A DNA stretch of 7,538 bases. Source: Gammaproteobacteria bacterium (GTDB lineage Bacteria > Pseudomonadota > Gammaproteobacteria > Arenicellales > JAHEKD01). Both the position numbers and the translations under genes were made by a program. Of this stretch, positions 1-6,257 are shown piece after piece (the stretch's first letter is position 1; each line of letters opens with the position of its first letter). The stretch lies in assembly GCA_024638545.1 (NCBI GenBank), contig JAHEKD010000109.1, forward strand, positions 1-7,538, read 5' to 3'. The notes under the pieces were generated by a model that saw only the letters and a program-made list of their open reading frames with translations, was not told where the DNA came from and did no database searches.

Positions 1-308
1 TCTTTTATGGAAAGATGGATATCTACTGGGAATTCCTGGCCCCCTTTTTTACGCCCCCACAGGCATTTGTCCAGGCCCATGCGTCCAGGCTGGGGATTTT
101 CCAAAAACGCGGCCCGGTGGTCTGGGTGAACGCCCTTGAACCGATCCGGCACCAGCTCATCCACCGGCCGGCCAAGCAGCTCATGTTCCAAATAACCGAA
201 GAGTGCCAAAGCCGGTGCGTTGATGGCGCGTACCACCCCCCCATGATCGATCACGATCTGGGCCTGAGTGCGCGGGTTTGGGTTATTTGGCTGTTGCTGG
301 GCCGACAT
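1..308 (-). CDS. PAS-domain signalling protein, N-terminal part (cut by left edge)
   Basis: Reading leftward from ATG 308-306 gives about 102 residues before the window ends. After a short polar leader (MSAQQQPNNPNPRT) comes a classic PAS fold: QIVIDHGGVVRAINAPA, LFGYLEHELLGRPVDELVP, then HRAAFLENPQPGRMG and KKGGQEFPVDIHLS. PAS domains sense small ligands, redox state or light and pass the signal to an attached output domain. That output domain (histidine kinase, GGDEF/EAL, phosphatase or other) lies outside the window, so the full role cannot be named. No signal peptide or membrane segment precedes the PAS domain, so this part is probably cytoplasmic. The start is fixed by an in-frame TAG two codons upstream; the ribosome binding site is weak. 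The gene is GC-richer than the rest of the window and is divergent from the SDR gene on its right. Confidence 0.85.
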   Translation of the reverse strand, partial: MSAQQQPNNPNPRTQAQIVIDHGGVVRAINAPALALFGYLEHELLGRPVDELVPDRFKGVHPDHRAAFLENPQPGRMGLDKCLWGRKKGGQEFPVDIHLSIK

Positions 309-387
309 CAGCTATAGACACTCTGTCGCCGGGTTCCGAAAACAATTGAAGGCCAAAGGAATCTGCTGCGAATCGACCAGGAGGCCT

Positions 388-415
388 TTGTACCATAGCC
401 TTTACTTATTATATA
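388..415 (+). promoter_or_regulatory. Possible sigma-70 promoter for the SDR gene
   Basis: TTGTAC at 388-393 and TATATA at 410-415 are separated by 16 bp, in an AT-rich patch ahead of the SDR start at 472. Match is 3/6 for the -35 and 4/6 for the -10, so this is a weak prediction. Confidence 0.25.
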
Positions 416-471
416 CCGCGAAAATTCGATGGTGGTCCTGCGGACCGCTCCAGGTTTTTCGAAGGTGCAGC

Positions 472-1187
472 ATGGTCGGCCGCAACTCAGCGATACTGGG
501 TGCTGGGTGCCTCACGTCACAGCCGGGCATAGCGTCGTCATGAACTATCGACATCCTGCGTCAGCAGATCGAATTGCCGGTTTGATCGCCTCATCTTCTG
601 CTTCCGGGACTCTGCTTGCGATTGCTGCCGATGTCAGAAATAGACAGGAAGTCAATGAAATGTTTGTTAAGGCCTCAAATGAGATAGGCGCAGTGGAAGT
701 GTTGATAAATTGTGCCGGCATTAATCGTGATGCTGCGTTTATGGAACTAACAGATGAAGACTGGAATGCGGTTGTTGACACCCATTTGAAGGGAACCTTT
801 ATCTGTTCACAGGAGTTTGTAAGGCAGTGCAAAGGACCCGGGTCAATTATTAATCTTGGTGCGGCCTGTGGAATTCAGGGCAGAATTAACGGCGCTAATT
901 TCTGCAGCGCAAAAGGCGGTGTGCTGGCACTTACAAAATGTATGGCACGAGAACTGGCACCTGAGATAAGGGTCAACTGCTTAACTCCAAGTGCTGTTGA
1001 TACTGAAGAGGTGCGCGAGCGATATGCACTCGATACAAAAGAAGGCTTACAGAGGGTTATAAGCGCTATACCCATGGCCAGGCTAGGTGCCTGCTCTGAT
1101 GTAATCCACATGGTTGAAAGTATTCTGGGTGCTGAATTTACCACGGGTGAAAACTTCTTCGTTAATGGCGGAGAATTCATGCAATAA
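472..1187 (+). pseudogene. Broken short-chain dehydrogenase/reductase (FabG-like SDR)
   Basis: The body (519-1187) is a clear SDR: the NNAG-type motif as INCAGINRD, a helix with VVDTHLKGTF, the active-site region INLGAACGIQG...GANFCSAKGG, ELAPEIRVNCLTP, and a C-terminal FFVNGGEF typical of FabG-like reductases. The likely original start is ATG 472, with AAGG at 462-465 six bases upstream. It reads MVGRNSAILGA and then meets a tandem copy of CTGGGTG (496-502, 503-509). Removing one copy restores MVGRNSAILGASR, the usual beginning of the TGxxxGIG cofactor motif. Right after CGT at 517 the frame changes again to TAGHSVVMNY, so about 11-12 residues holding GIG are missing. The body is therefore out of frame with its start. 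In frame, only ATG 429 (no ribosome binding site, unrelated N-terminus) or ATG 540 is available. Catalytic Ser and Tyr are Ala (861-863) and Phe (900-902); Lys (912-914) remains. The SDR family is certain, inactivation likely, substrate unknown. A sequencing or assembly error could mimic the frame breaks. Confidence 0.7.
496..509 (+). repeat. 7-bp tandem duplication CTGGGTG inside the SDR start region
   Basis: Two adjacent perfect copies of CTGGGTG (496-502 and 503-509) lie within the predicted nucleotide-binding loop codons. Deleting one copy rejoins the ATG 472 frame to a GASR motif, so this is probably a frame-breaking slippage or repair duplication. Confidence 0.7.
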
Positions 1188-1210
1188 GGAATTAAAGCAA
1201 CTTTAGGAAC

Positions 1211-1251
1211 CGGTGACAAATGAGAATTATTAGTGTTAGCATTTGTCACCG
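1211..1251. repeat. Perfect 12-bp inverted repeat between convergent genes (possible bidirectional terminator or REP-like unit)
   Basis: CGGTGACAAATG at 1211-1222 pairs perfectly with CATTTGTCACCG at 1240-1251 around a 17-nt AT-rich loop. It lies 24 nt after the SDR stop and 10 nt after the permease stop, the usual place for a shared terminator. Neither strand has a run of T after the stem (one side is C/G-rich: GACCCCCCGCC), which argues against a simple intrinsic terminator and leaves a dispersed REP-type palindrome as an alternative. Confidence 0.6.
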
Positions 1252-1260
1252 ACCCCCCGC

Positions 1261-1977
1261 CTAAACCAGTAACCCCAGCGCACTGATAACCAGCACCACC
1301 TGTACACTGCGTTCGAACTGCACCACTGAAATATAGCTTAACAGGCTACGACCGATGAAAGACGCTGATGCGCCGGCAATGATCAGGGCCAGAATCGTCC
1401 ATAACGAGTTTATGCTTAGCAGGCCCGAAGCTGTATATGCGGTTAACTTGGCGAAATTTGCCAGTACGGAAGTAGCGGCCATCGCGCCTACAAATGCTTG
1501 CTTGGTGATATTCATTTCTCTGAATAAAACAGCTTTTACTAGATTTCCGCTACCCAGAAGACCGGACAGAAACCCGTAAGCCGCCGAACCTAACACCAGC
1601 CCGGGAATTCCAATTGTGATTTTTGGAAACAATTTATAGAAGACCATAACAACATAGATCAGCACCATAATGCCGAGCAGCCGTTTTATTAGTTGTGCCG
1701 GGGCATAGGTGAGTGCAATTGCCCCTATGTAGGCAAAAGGCAGGCTCGCCAAAGACATGATTGCCACCACTTTCCAGTCGATCTGTTTTGTGAATAGGAC
1801 TGTTTTACAGAGGGTTGTCGCGGCAAACAGTACCGTCGCCAGGGCGATTGTTTCTTTAATGGGCAGTAGATGTGAACCAATGACCAGCACAACCAGTGCC
1901 GTGCCAAAACCAAATGTTGCCGAAATAATTGAAGCGAAAAAGCCAACTAGAGCAAAGACGATGTATTCAACAGGCAT
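1261..1977 (-). CDS. TauE/SafE (DUF81) family membrane permease
   Basis: 238 residues, almost entirely hydrophobic, with about seven or eight membrane segments. It begins MPVEYIVFALVGFFASIIS and has the family's repeated half-motifs: SATFGFGTALVVL near residues 19-31 in the first half, and GFLSGLLGSGNLVKAVLF around 137-154 in the second. TauE/SafE proteins are inner-membrane exporters or permeases for sulfite, sulfoacetate, sulfonates or other small organic anions; the sequence does not show which. No sulfur metabolism genes are nearby to help. Length is a little short of the usual 240-270. ATG 1977 has only a weak ribosome binding site. The gene follows the deoxynucleoside kinase by 65 nt on the same strand, so co-transcription is possible, but no functional link is evident. 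Confidence 0.85.
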   Translation of the reverse strand: MPVEYIVFALVGFFASIISATFGFGTALVVLVIGSHLLPIKETIALATVLFAATTLCKTVLFTKQIDWKVVAIMSLASLPFAYIGAIALTYAPAQLIKRLLGIMVLIYVVMVFYKLFPKITIGIPGLVLGSAAYGFLSGLLGSGNLVKAVLFREMNITKQAFVGAMAATSVLANFAKLTAYTASGLLSINSLWTILALIIAGASASFIGRSLLSYISVVQFERSVQVVLVISALGLLV

Positions 1978-2042
1978 ACTCTGGACCTGTAACAGTGCCA
2001 GCGCCCGTTATTTCAAATGTAACGGCCTGAGCTGCCTGAACG

Positions 2043-2708
2043 CTAGACAACCGAGAGTGGATTGAAAAAGTGGCGACCGCTTTTGGTTCTGGCTATCTCT
2101 TCCAGCAACGTGTGGTAATCTGATTCATTATCGACAAAGTTAATGTTCTCGGCGTTGACAACTAGCAGTGGTGACTGCTTGTACGCCAGAAACATACGTG
2201 AGTAGATATCACATAGCCGGGTTAAGTACTCGCGCTCAATCAGCTGTTCGTATTCAACGCCACGCTGTCGAATTCGCTTAAGTAATACATCAACAGGCGC
2301 CTGTAAATAGATGACCAGGTCAGGCACCGGCGCATCTGGCAGGAGATGATTGTACACCTGCTGATACAGCCGGTATTCGTCTTCCTCGAGGTTTAGCTGT
2401 GCAAACAGTATATCTTTTTCAAACAAAAAGTCGGCAACCTGAGTTTTTGAAAACATGTCTGTCTGCCTGATGCCTTTAAGCATCTGTGAACGCTGAAACA
2501 AAAAGGATAGCTGTGTGGGCAAGGCATACTGGCTGGGTGCCCTGTAAAAACGCTCCAAAAAAGGATTTAATTCAGGACGCTCAAGGATAACCTCACCTGA
2601 GAAGGATTGTCCAAGACGCTTGGCAAGACTTGTTTTTCCAACACCGATAGGTCCCTCTATCACCATGAACCCGGGCGGTGAGTCAAAATTACTGTTAATT
2701 GTGTCCAA
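2043..2708 (-). CDS. Deoxynucleoside kinase (dNK family)
   Basis: Phosphorylates deoxynucleosides (deoxyadenosine or deoxyguanosine in many bacterial members) with ATP, a salvage route to dNMPs in the cytoplasm. 221 residues, normal for the family. The Walker A loop GPIGVGKT is at 19-26. It is followed by ERPELNPFLERFY (the conserved NPFL segment that carries the catalytic Glu region), ALPTQLSFLFQRSQ, then DFLFEKDILFA, and a LID-like RIRQRGVEYEQLI. The start is TTG at 2708-2706, chosen because AAGGA (2717-2721) lies 8 nt upstream. The next in-frame ATG falls within PPGFMVIEGP, close to the P-loop, and has no comparable site. A promoter candidate lies just upstream and the permease gene is downstream. 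Exact base preference cannot be read from sequence alone. Confidence 0.9.
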   Translation of the reverse strand: MDTINSNFDSPPGFMVIEGPIGVGKTSLAKRLGQSFSGEVILERPELNPFLERFYRAPSQYALPTQLSFLFQRSQMLKGIRQTDMFSKTQVADFLFEKDILFAQLNLEEDEYRLYQQVYNHLLPDAPVPDLVIYLQAPVDVLLKRIRQRGVEYEQLIEREYLTRLCDIYSRMFLAYKQSPLLVVNAENINFVDNESDYHTLLEEIARTKSGRHFFNPLSVV

Positions 2709-2716
2709 AACCAGAT

Positions 2717-2721
2717 TCCTT
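2717..2721 (-). promoter_or_regulatory. Shine-Dalgarno site deciding the TTG start of the deoxynucleoside kinase
   Basis: AAGGA on the minus strand with an 8-nt spacer to TTG 2708-2706. It supports a non-ATG start over the internal ATG fourteen codons later. Confidence 0.6.
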
Positions 2722-2732
2722 ATTTTGCCAGC

Positions 2733-2760
2733 ATTTTACCTTATGCTGAACACGGCACAA
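2733..2760 (-). promoter_or_regulatory. Possible sigma-70 promoter for the deoxynucleoside kinase
   Basis: On the minus strand, TTGTGC (2755-2760) and TAAAAT (2733-2738, 5/6 match to TATAAT) are 16 bp apart. The predicted transcript would start near 2727 and give a leader of about 20 nt. Confidence 0.4.
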
Positions 2761-2891
2761 AGAAGAACAAAACAGTTATTGTATTTTTTTAAGATTTTGC
2801 AAATTTATCGGCAGTCTTAAGATTTTCAATCATGTCACGGTAATTTTGGTTTAAAATAAGGCTATCAAAATTCTAACCACTTGAATCATAA

Positions 2892-3464
2892 ATGAAATTC
2901 CTATTCGACCTGTTCCCGTTGATTTTGTTTTTTGGTGCTTTTAAGTTATACGGAATATACGCAGCTACGCTTGCCGCCATTATTGGCTCAATAGTGCAGG
3001 TTGGCATGTACTGGCTTAAAACACGAACGTTTGAAAAAATGCACATTATCACGCTCGTTATTATCCTGGTTATGGGAGGACTTACCCTGTTTCTCAAGGA
3101 TGACCGCTTTATCAAATGGAAACCGACCATACTCTACTGGATATTCAGTACAATTATACTGGGATCACAAATAATTGGTAAAACCACTGTAATGGAAAAA
3201 ATTATGGGCAAGCAAATTGCATTGCCCAGTCCGATCTGGTCTAAAGTCAACCTGAGCTGGGGATTATTTTTCCTGGTCGTTGGTTTCCTGAATGTATACG
3301 TGGCCTTTTATTTTGGCGGCAGCGATATCACAGAACAGGCCCGAACCGACCTGTGGGTTAACTTTAAGGTCTTTGGCCTGATGGCCCTGACCCTGGCGTT
3401 TGGTATCGTACAAGCGTTGATAATTGCCAAGCATGTTACGCCCGAAAAGGAAGAATCCAACTGA
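2892..3464 (+). CDS. yciB: YciB/IspZ septation-associated inner-membrane protein
   Basis: 190 residues, the usual length for YciB (intracellular septation protein A). It begins with the hallmark [14 protein letters not shown], then [33 protein letters not shown]-like [30 protein letters not shown] and WVNFKVFG, all in the family's order. About five membrane segments are visible, with a polar insert ([13 protein letters not shown]) before WVNFK. In Escherichia coli YciB is an inner-membrane protein tied to cell-envelope integrity and division/elongation proteins; its biochemical activity is not settled. ATG 2892 has no clear ribosome binding site but matches the family start exactly. An AT-rich TAAAAT at 2852-2857 might be a -10 element, without a good -35. 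Its stop overlaps the yciI start by 1 nt, so it heads a coupled operon. Confidence 0.95.
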   Translation: MKFLFDLFPLILFFGAFKLYGIYAATLAAIIGSIVQVGMYWLKTRTFEKMHIITLVIILVMGGLTLFLKDDRFIKWKPTILYWIFSTIILGSQIIGKTTVMEKIMGKQIALPSPIWSKVNLSWGLFFLVVGFLNVYVAFYFGGSDITEQARTDLWVNFKVFGLMALTLAFGIVQALIIAKHVTPEKEESN

Positions 3465-3763
3465 TGTGGTACGTCATAATTGGCAAGGATTTCGATAACT
3501 CGCTGAGCAGGCGAGTTAAGGTCCGCGACCAGCATCTAGCAAGATTAGATGATCTTAAAGCACAGGGGCGTTTATTTGTGGCCGGACCCTGTCCTGTGAT
3601 TGACAGCGAAGATCCAGGGGATGCAGGATTTTCGGGGAGCGTGATTATTGCAGAATTTGAATCACTGGAACATGCGCAAAGCTGGGCACATCAGGATCCC
3701 TACGTTGAGGCCGGCGTTTATGAATCCGTTGAGATCAAACCCTTCAAGAAAGTTTTACCATGA
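3464..3763 (+). CDS. yciI: YciI-family small protein
   Basis: 99 residues of the YciI fold: [10 protein letters not shown] at the start, then the conserved VRDQHLARL with the family His at residue 24, [31 protein letters not shown], and the ending [11 protein letters not shown]. YciI proteins are soluble, ferredoxin-like alpha/beta dimers with a conserved His-Asp pair; the cellular function is not established for this group. ATG 3464 overlaps the yciB stop (TGATG) and its own stop overlaps the bolA start (ATGA). Translation of the three genes is therefore probably coupled, as in many gammaproteobacteria. Confidence 0.93.
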   Translation: MWYVIIGKDFDNSLSRRVKVRDQHLARLDDLKAQGRLFVAGPCPVIDSEDPGDAGFSGSVIIAEFESLEHAQSWAHQDPYVEAGVYESVEIKPFKKVLP

Positions 3764-4101
3764 TGGATAAAAAGATAGAACAGCACAGCGCTGATCGTCG
3801 GGATGATCGGCAAACTGATCGAATAAAGATTATTCGCCGGCGCCTGCAGTCAGGACTGTCGCCGGATAGCCTGGAAATTACTGATGACAGCCATTTACAT
3901 GTCGGTCATGCCGGCGCGCAGGGCGGTGCGGGCCATTATAGTGTGATGATAATCTCGGCGAAATTTAATGGCCTTAATCGAATTAAGCGTCACCAGCTAG
4001 TTTACGCTTGTGTGAATGACATGATGCCTCATCAAATACACGCCCTCAGCATTGAGACCTGCACGCCGGAGGAAGCCCTGGCCCTGGAGAACCAAACCTA
4101 A
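3760..4101 (+). CDS. bolA: BolA-family protein
   Basis: 113 residues. After a charged leader of about 20 residues comes the BolA domain: [18 protein letters not shown] (33-50), [27 protein letters not shown] (77-89), and [15 protein letters not shown] with the invariant His at residue 94. BolA proteins bind monothiol glutaredoxins, sharing a [2Fe-2S] cluster, and some act as DNA-binding regulators of morphology and stress responses. The SHLHVGHAG stretch and the long C-terminal helix match the BolA branch better than the IbaG/YrbA branch. The start at ATG 3760 overlaps the yciI stop by 4 nt; ATG 3763 is an equivalent alternative. The leader is longer than in most BolA proteins. Confidence 0.92.
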   Translation: MMDKKIEQHSADRRDDRQTDRIKIIRRRLQSGLSPDSLEITDDSHLHVGHAGAQGGAGHYSVMIISAKFNGLNRIKRHQLVYACVNDMMPHQIHALSIETCTPEEALALENQT

Positions 4102-4128
4102 ACCAAATAATGACAAGGATGTCAGCAA

Positions 4129-4641
4129 ATGAAAAAAGGATTCAGCCTGATCGAGCTGATGATTGTGTTGTCAATCATCAGCATTTTAAGCACGCTCTCT
4201 ATCTACGGCGTAAAACAGCTGATCGAAGAAAGACAGTTGAGTAACGCCATCGCCTCATTGGCCTCATCATTGAGAATTGCACAATCAAACAGCCGGTCGA
4301 GCGGATTCAGAACTATCGTTTGTCCTTCTGAGAACTCACTCTTTTGTGATCCGGCCTCTAACTGGTCAAACGGCTGGATCACATACAGTGATATCGATGA
4401 AAGTCACACGCTCAATGATCATGAACCCATCATCGCCGTTAAGCGTAATAGTGTTGACGATATTAAACTAAGATTCAGCGCACCAGGCGACCCACAAAAA
4501 ATAATCTTCTACCGGAATGGCCGCATGTGGCCGAACGGCAGTTTTGTAATCTGTCACACCAAAAGGCAGGAGGGTGTGCGAATTATCATGACGCAGAGTG
4601 GCCGGATCAGGAGAACAGGGATCGTGAAAACCGAATGCTGA
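4129..4641 (+). CDS. FimT/GspH-family type IV pseudopilin
   Basis: 170 residues. The prepilin leader is short and typical: MKKG followed by FSLIELMIVLSIISIL, with peptidase cleavage expected after Gly4 and the Glu at +5. The hydrophobic helix (5-25) embeds the precursor in the inner membrane. The rest is a GspH/FimT-like globular domain with the characteristic SNAIASLASSLRIAQSNS helix, WSNGWITYSD, and four cysteines (65, 73, 142, 170) able to form disulfides. Minor pseudopilins of this type prime type IV pilus assembly, and FimT-like ones can bind DNA for natural transformation. A good ribosome binding site (AAGGAT, 4115-4120) precedes ATG 4129. It begins 27 nt after bolA, so it may share that transcript. 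No other pilus gene is in the window, making it an isolated or orphan copy here. The convergent bioY stop lies 27 nt away. Confidence 0.9.
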   Translation: MKKGFSLIELMIVLSIISILSTLSIYGVKQLIEERQLSNAIASLASSLRIAQSNSRSSGFRTIVCPSENSLFCDPASNWSNGWITYSDIDESHTLNDHEPIIAVKRNSVDDIKLRFSAPGDPQKIIFYRNGRMWPNGSFVICHTKRQEGVRIIMTQSGRIRRTGIVKTEC

Positions 4642-4668
4642 GTATGAAATTTTTCGGGGCCAACTGGA

Positions 4669-5262
4669 TCAGGCAGATTTTTTTAACTTCCATATCAACG
4701 GGATACTTGCCGCTGCCAGTGCCAGTTTCAATAAATCACCGCCAATAAACGGAATCAGTCCCCATTCCAAAACGGGTTTGTCCCAGCCCAGCAGGATGCC
4801 CAGCCAGAGCAGCCCTGGAACATATATCGCCAGATTACCTATCAACATCGCCAATGCTGTTAATGAGGCGCGTTTATCCCAGTTTAATTGTGCAAGATAG
4901 CCGCAAATCGCTGCTGCCAGAACATAACCGACGAGATATCCGCCTGTCGGGCCCAGAATGTAGGCGATTCCAATACCTTTTTCAGGTGTACCAGCGAAGA
5001 CTGGCAGTCCGACAGCGCCTTCCGCGAGATAAAGCAGAACTGTCGCCGCACCCAGCTTCCAGCCATAAACCATGCCAATGACGAGGACGACAAAAGTCGT
5101 CATCGTCATGGGTACGGGATAGAATGGAATTTTAACTTTTGCACTTGCCCACAAGACGAGAGAGCCGGCAACCGCCAGTAGAAAATTTCGCAAAATCGCG
5201 TTCTCTTTTACCGGAAACAAAACATCTGCCAAGATATTTGTATTAGTAGATTGGATACTCAC
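4669..5262 (-). CDS. bioY: BioY, substrate-binding subunit of biotin transporter
   Basis: 197 residues with about six membrane helices. Family motifs in order: KIPFYPVPMTMTTF (44-57), the segment YLAEGAVGLPVFAG (78-91), GPTGGYLVGY (104-113), and PFIGGDLLKL (171-180). BioY is the biotin-binding S component of ECF-type transporters; it works with the BioM ATPase and BioN, or alone in some bacteria. No bioM or bioN gene is next to it here. The start is GTG 5262-5260, chosen because AAAGGAG (5272-5278) lies 9 nt upstream and no ATG with such a site is close. It lies 74 nt downstream of folE on the same strand but has its own extended -10 candidate. No BirA-type palindrome was found upstream. Confidence 0.95.
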   Translation of the reverse strand: MSIQSTNTNILADVLFPVKENAILRNFLLAVAGSLVLWASAKVKIPFYPVPMTMTTFVVLVIGMVYGWKLGAATVLLYLAEGAVGLPVFAGTPEKGIGIAYILGPTGGYLVGYVLAAAICGYLAQLNWDKRASLTALAMLIGNLAIYVPGLLWLGILLGWDKPVLEWGLIPFIGGDLLKLALAAASIPLIWKLKKSA

Positions 5263-5271
5263 TGGTCTTTG

Positions 5272-5278
5272 CTCCTTT
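5272..5278 (-). promoter_or_regulatory. Strong Shine-Dalgarno site setting the GTG start of bioY
   Basis: AAAGGAG on the minus strand with a 9-nt spacer to GTG 5262-5260. It fixes a non-ATG start. Confidence 0.7.
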
Positions 5279-5293
5279 AAAAATAATGAAAAT

Positions 5294-5302
5294 ATTCTAG
5301 CA
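5294..5302 (-). promoter_or_regulatory. Extended -10 promoter candidate for bioY
   Basis: TGCTAGAAT on the minus strand is a TGn-extended -10 with a 5/6 hexamer match. The -35 region (CGGGCA) is poor, as is common for extended -10 promoters. The start would be near 5287, giving a leader of about 25 nt that contains the ribosome binding site. Confidence 0.4.
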
Positions 5303-5336
5303 TAGATTTATGGCCATGCCCGATTAGAGTTCTTTG

Positions 5337-5894
5337 CTAATCTTTAACCAGATTTAAAAATTCAAGTCGGGTATTAACACTGGCTTTGAATGCACCCAGC
5401 ATCATTGAGGTCTTCATCACTGAGTTTTGTTTTTCGACCCCACGCATCATCATGCACAAATGTTGCGCCTCAATGATCACACCGACGCCCGCGCTGTTGG
5501 TCACTGTCTGGATGGCCAGGGCAATTTGATTGGTGAGAGTCTCCTGAATCTGGAGACGCCTCGCATACATATCAACAATCCTGGCAATCTTGGATAACCC
5601 GATGACTTTGCCCTTTGGCAGATAGGCCACATGACACTTGCCGATAAATGGCAGAAGATGATGTTCGCAAAGCGAATAAAGCTCAATATCTTTTACGATC
5701 ACCATTTGATTATTATCAGTTTCAAATACCGCATTGTTTACAACATCCTGCAGATTCTGGCTGTATCCTTTTGTCAGGTATTGAATGGCCCGAGCCGCCC
5801 TGCCGGGTGTATTCACCAGGCCGTCACGATTGATATCTTCGCCAATTTGATTGAGAATCTGCGAATAAAGTTCGGTCAGTATACTTTCGGTCAT
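5337..5894 (-). CDS. folE: GTP cyclohydrolase I
   Basis: Converts GTP to 7,8-dihydroneopterin triphosphate, the first step towards tetrahydrofolate and also queuosine-type precursors; a cytoplasmic toroidal homo-oligomer. 185 residues, standard for bacterial type I enzymes lacking the N-terminal extension. Visible features: [13 protein letters not shown] (24-36), the metal site LCEHHLLPF with Cys76 and His79, the [18 protein letters not shown] stretch, [10 protein letters not shown] (112-121), and HLCMMMRGV with the third zinc ligand Cys147. All expected zinc and catalytic residues are present, so it should be active. ATG 5894 has a modest site (GGAT) just upstream and a good promoter candidate 33-61 nt away. 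bioY follows on the same strand after 74 nt. No other folate gene is in the window. Confidence 0.97.
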   Translation of the reverse strand: MTESILTELYSQILNQIGEDINRDGLVNTPGRAARAIQYLTKGYSQNLQDVVNNAVFETDNNQMVIVKDIELYSLCEHHLLPFIGKCHVAYLPKGKVIGLSKIARIVDMYARRLQIQETLTNQIALAIQTVTNSAGVGVIIEAQHLCMMMRGVEKQNSVMKTSMMLGAFKASVNTRLEFLNLVKD

Positions 5895-5926
5895 CTATCC
5901 AAATTTGTAATTTTTCATCAACCCCG

Positions 5927-5955
5927 AGTATCTTATATGCTGAAATGATTGACAA
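5927..5955 (-). promoter_or_regulatory. Sigma-70 promoter candidate for folE
   Basis: On the minus strand TTGTCA (5950-5955, 5/6 match) and GATACT (5927-5932, 4/6 match) are separated by the ideal 17 bp. Transcription would start near 5920, about 26 nt before the folE ATG. Confidence 0.55.
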
Positions 5956-6006
5956 TCGTAATTTTCCGGCTTTGTGGAAATTCACAGCGATAATCACGCA
6001 GGAATG

Positions 6007-6046
6007 AAAAATCAATTCAGGAATTGATCAGAAGCGATTGATTTTT
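6007..6046. repeat. Nested inverted repeats (possible operator or hairpin)
   Basis: Two overlapping perfect palindromes share one arm. The outer one pairs AAAAATCAAT (6007-6016) with ATTGATTTTT (6037-6046) around 20 nt. The inner one pairs ATCAATTC (6011-6018) with GAATTGAT (6021-6028) around AG. The ATTGAT/ATCAAT core occurs three times within 40 bp. It lies about 52 bp upstream of the folE -35, in a divergent region where a terminator is not needed, so a protein-binding site is plausible. No known regulator is assigned. Confidence 0.5.
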
Positions 6047-6257
6047 AAAATAAGTGGTGAATATCGTTCGGTGAAGATAAACTAGGCGTATTGCGCCCTG
6101 ATTGGCTCTCTTCCAGTGCTGTGGCGATTGACTATATGGCTCTTTTCAAAGCCCGCAAGCGACAATGTAAACACTTGCAAAGTATCCAGATAATTAAAAC
6201 AAGCCTGGCCATGAGTGGGAGGTGCAAAAGATCTACGCAACATCCGGTCTGTAAACA

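Larger units (their letters stand above)
5895..6257. other. 363-bp divergent intergenic region between folE and the phosphotransferase
   Basis: It holds the folE promoter at 5927-5955 and the nested palindromes at 6007-6046. A GATAAT hexamer at 6189-6194 could be a -10 element for the rightward phosphotransferase gene, but no convincing -35 is placed correctly. Short hairpin GGCG-TATTG-CGCC lies near 6088-6100. No coding frame with recognisable protein content and no tRNA or other RNA gene was seen. Confidence 0.6.

Noticed and set aside
15..317. Rightward open frame of 100 codons opposite the PAS gene
   Set aside because: Its product has no recognisable features, while the minus strand encodes a clear PAS domain over the same bases.
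429..518. Taking ATG 429 as the true SDR start
   Set aside because: There is no ribosome binding site, the first 30 residues resemble no SDR N-terminus, and the correct GASR motif appears in other frames in the same stretch.
1978..2042. Small hairpin CCGTTA/TAACGG between the kinase and the permease
   Set aside because: A 6-bp stem without a T-tract is too weak to call a terminator or attenuator.
4642..4683. Terminator between the pseudopilin and bioY
   Set aside because: There is a T-run at about 4677-4683 but no stem of useful length before it; only a 5-bp CCGAA/TTCGG pairing was found.
5263..5336. BirA operator or riboswitch upstream of bioY
   Set aside because: No long dyad like the BirA box and no structured conserved leader; the gap is only 74 nt with a promoter and ribosome binding site.
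6105..6148. Imperfect direct repeat GGCTCTCTTC / GGCTCTTTTC
   Set aside because: Only two short copies with a mismatch, at a level expected by chance.
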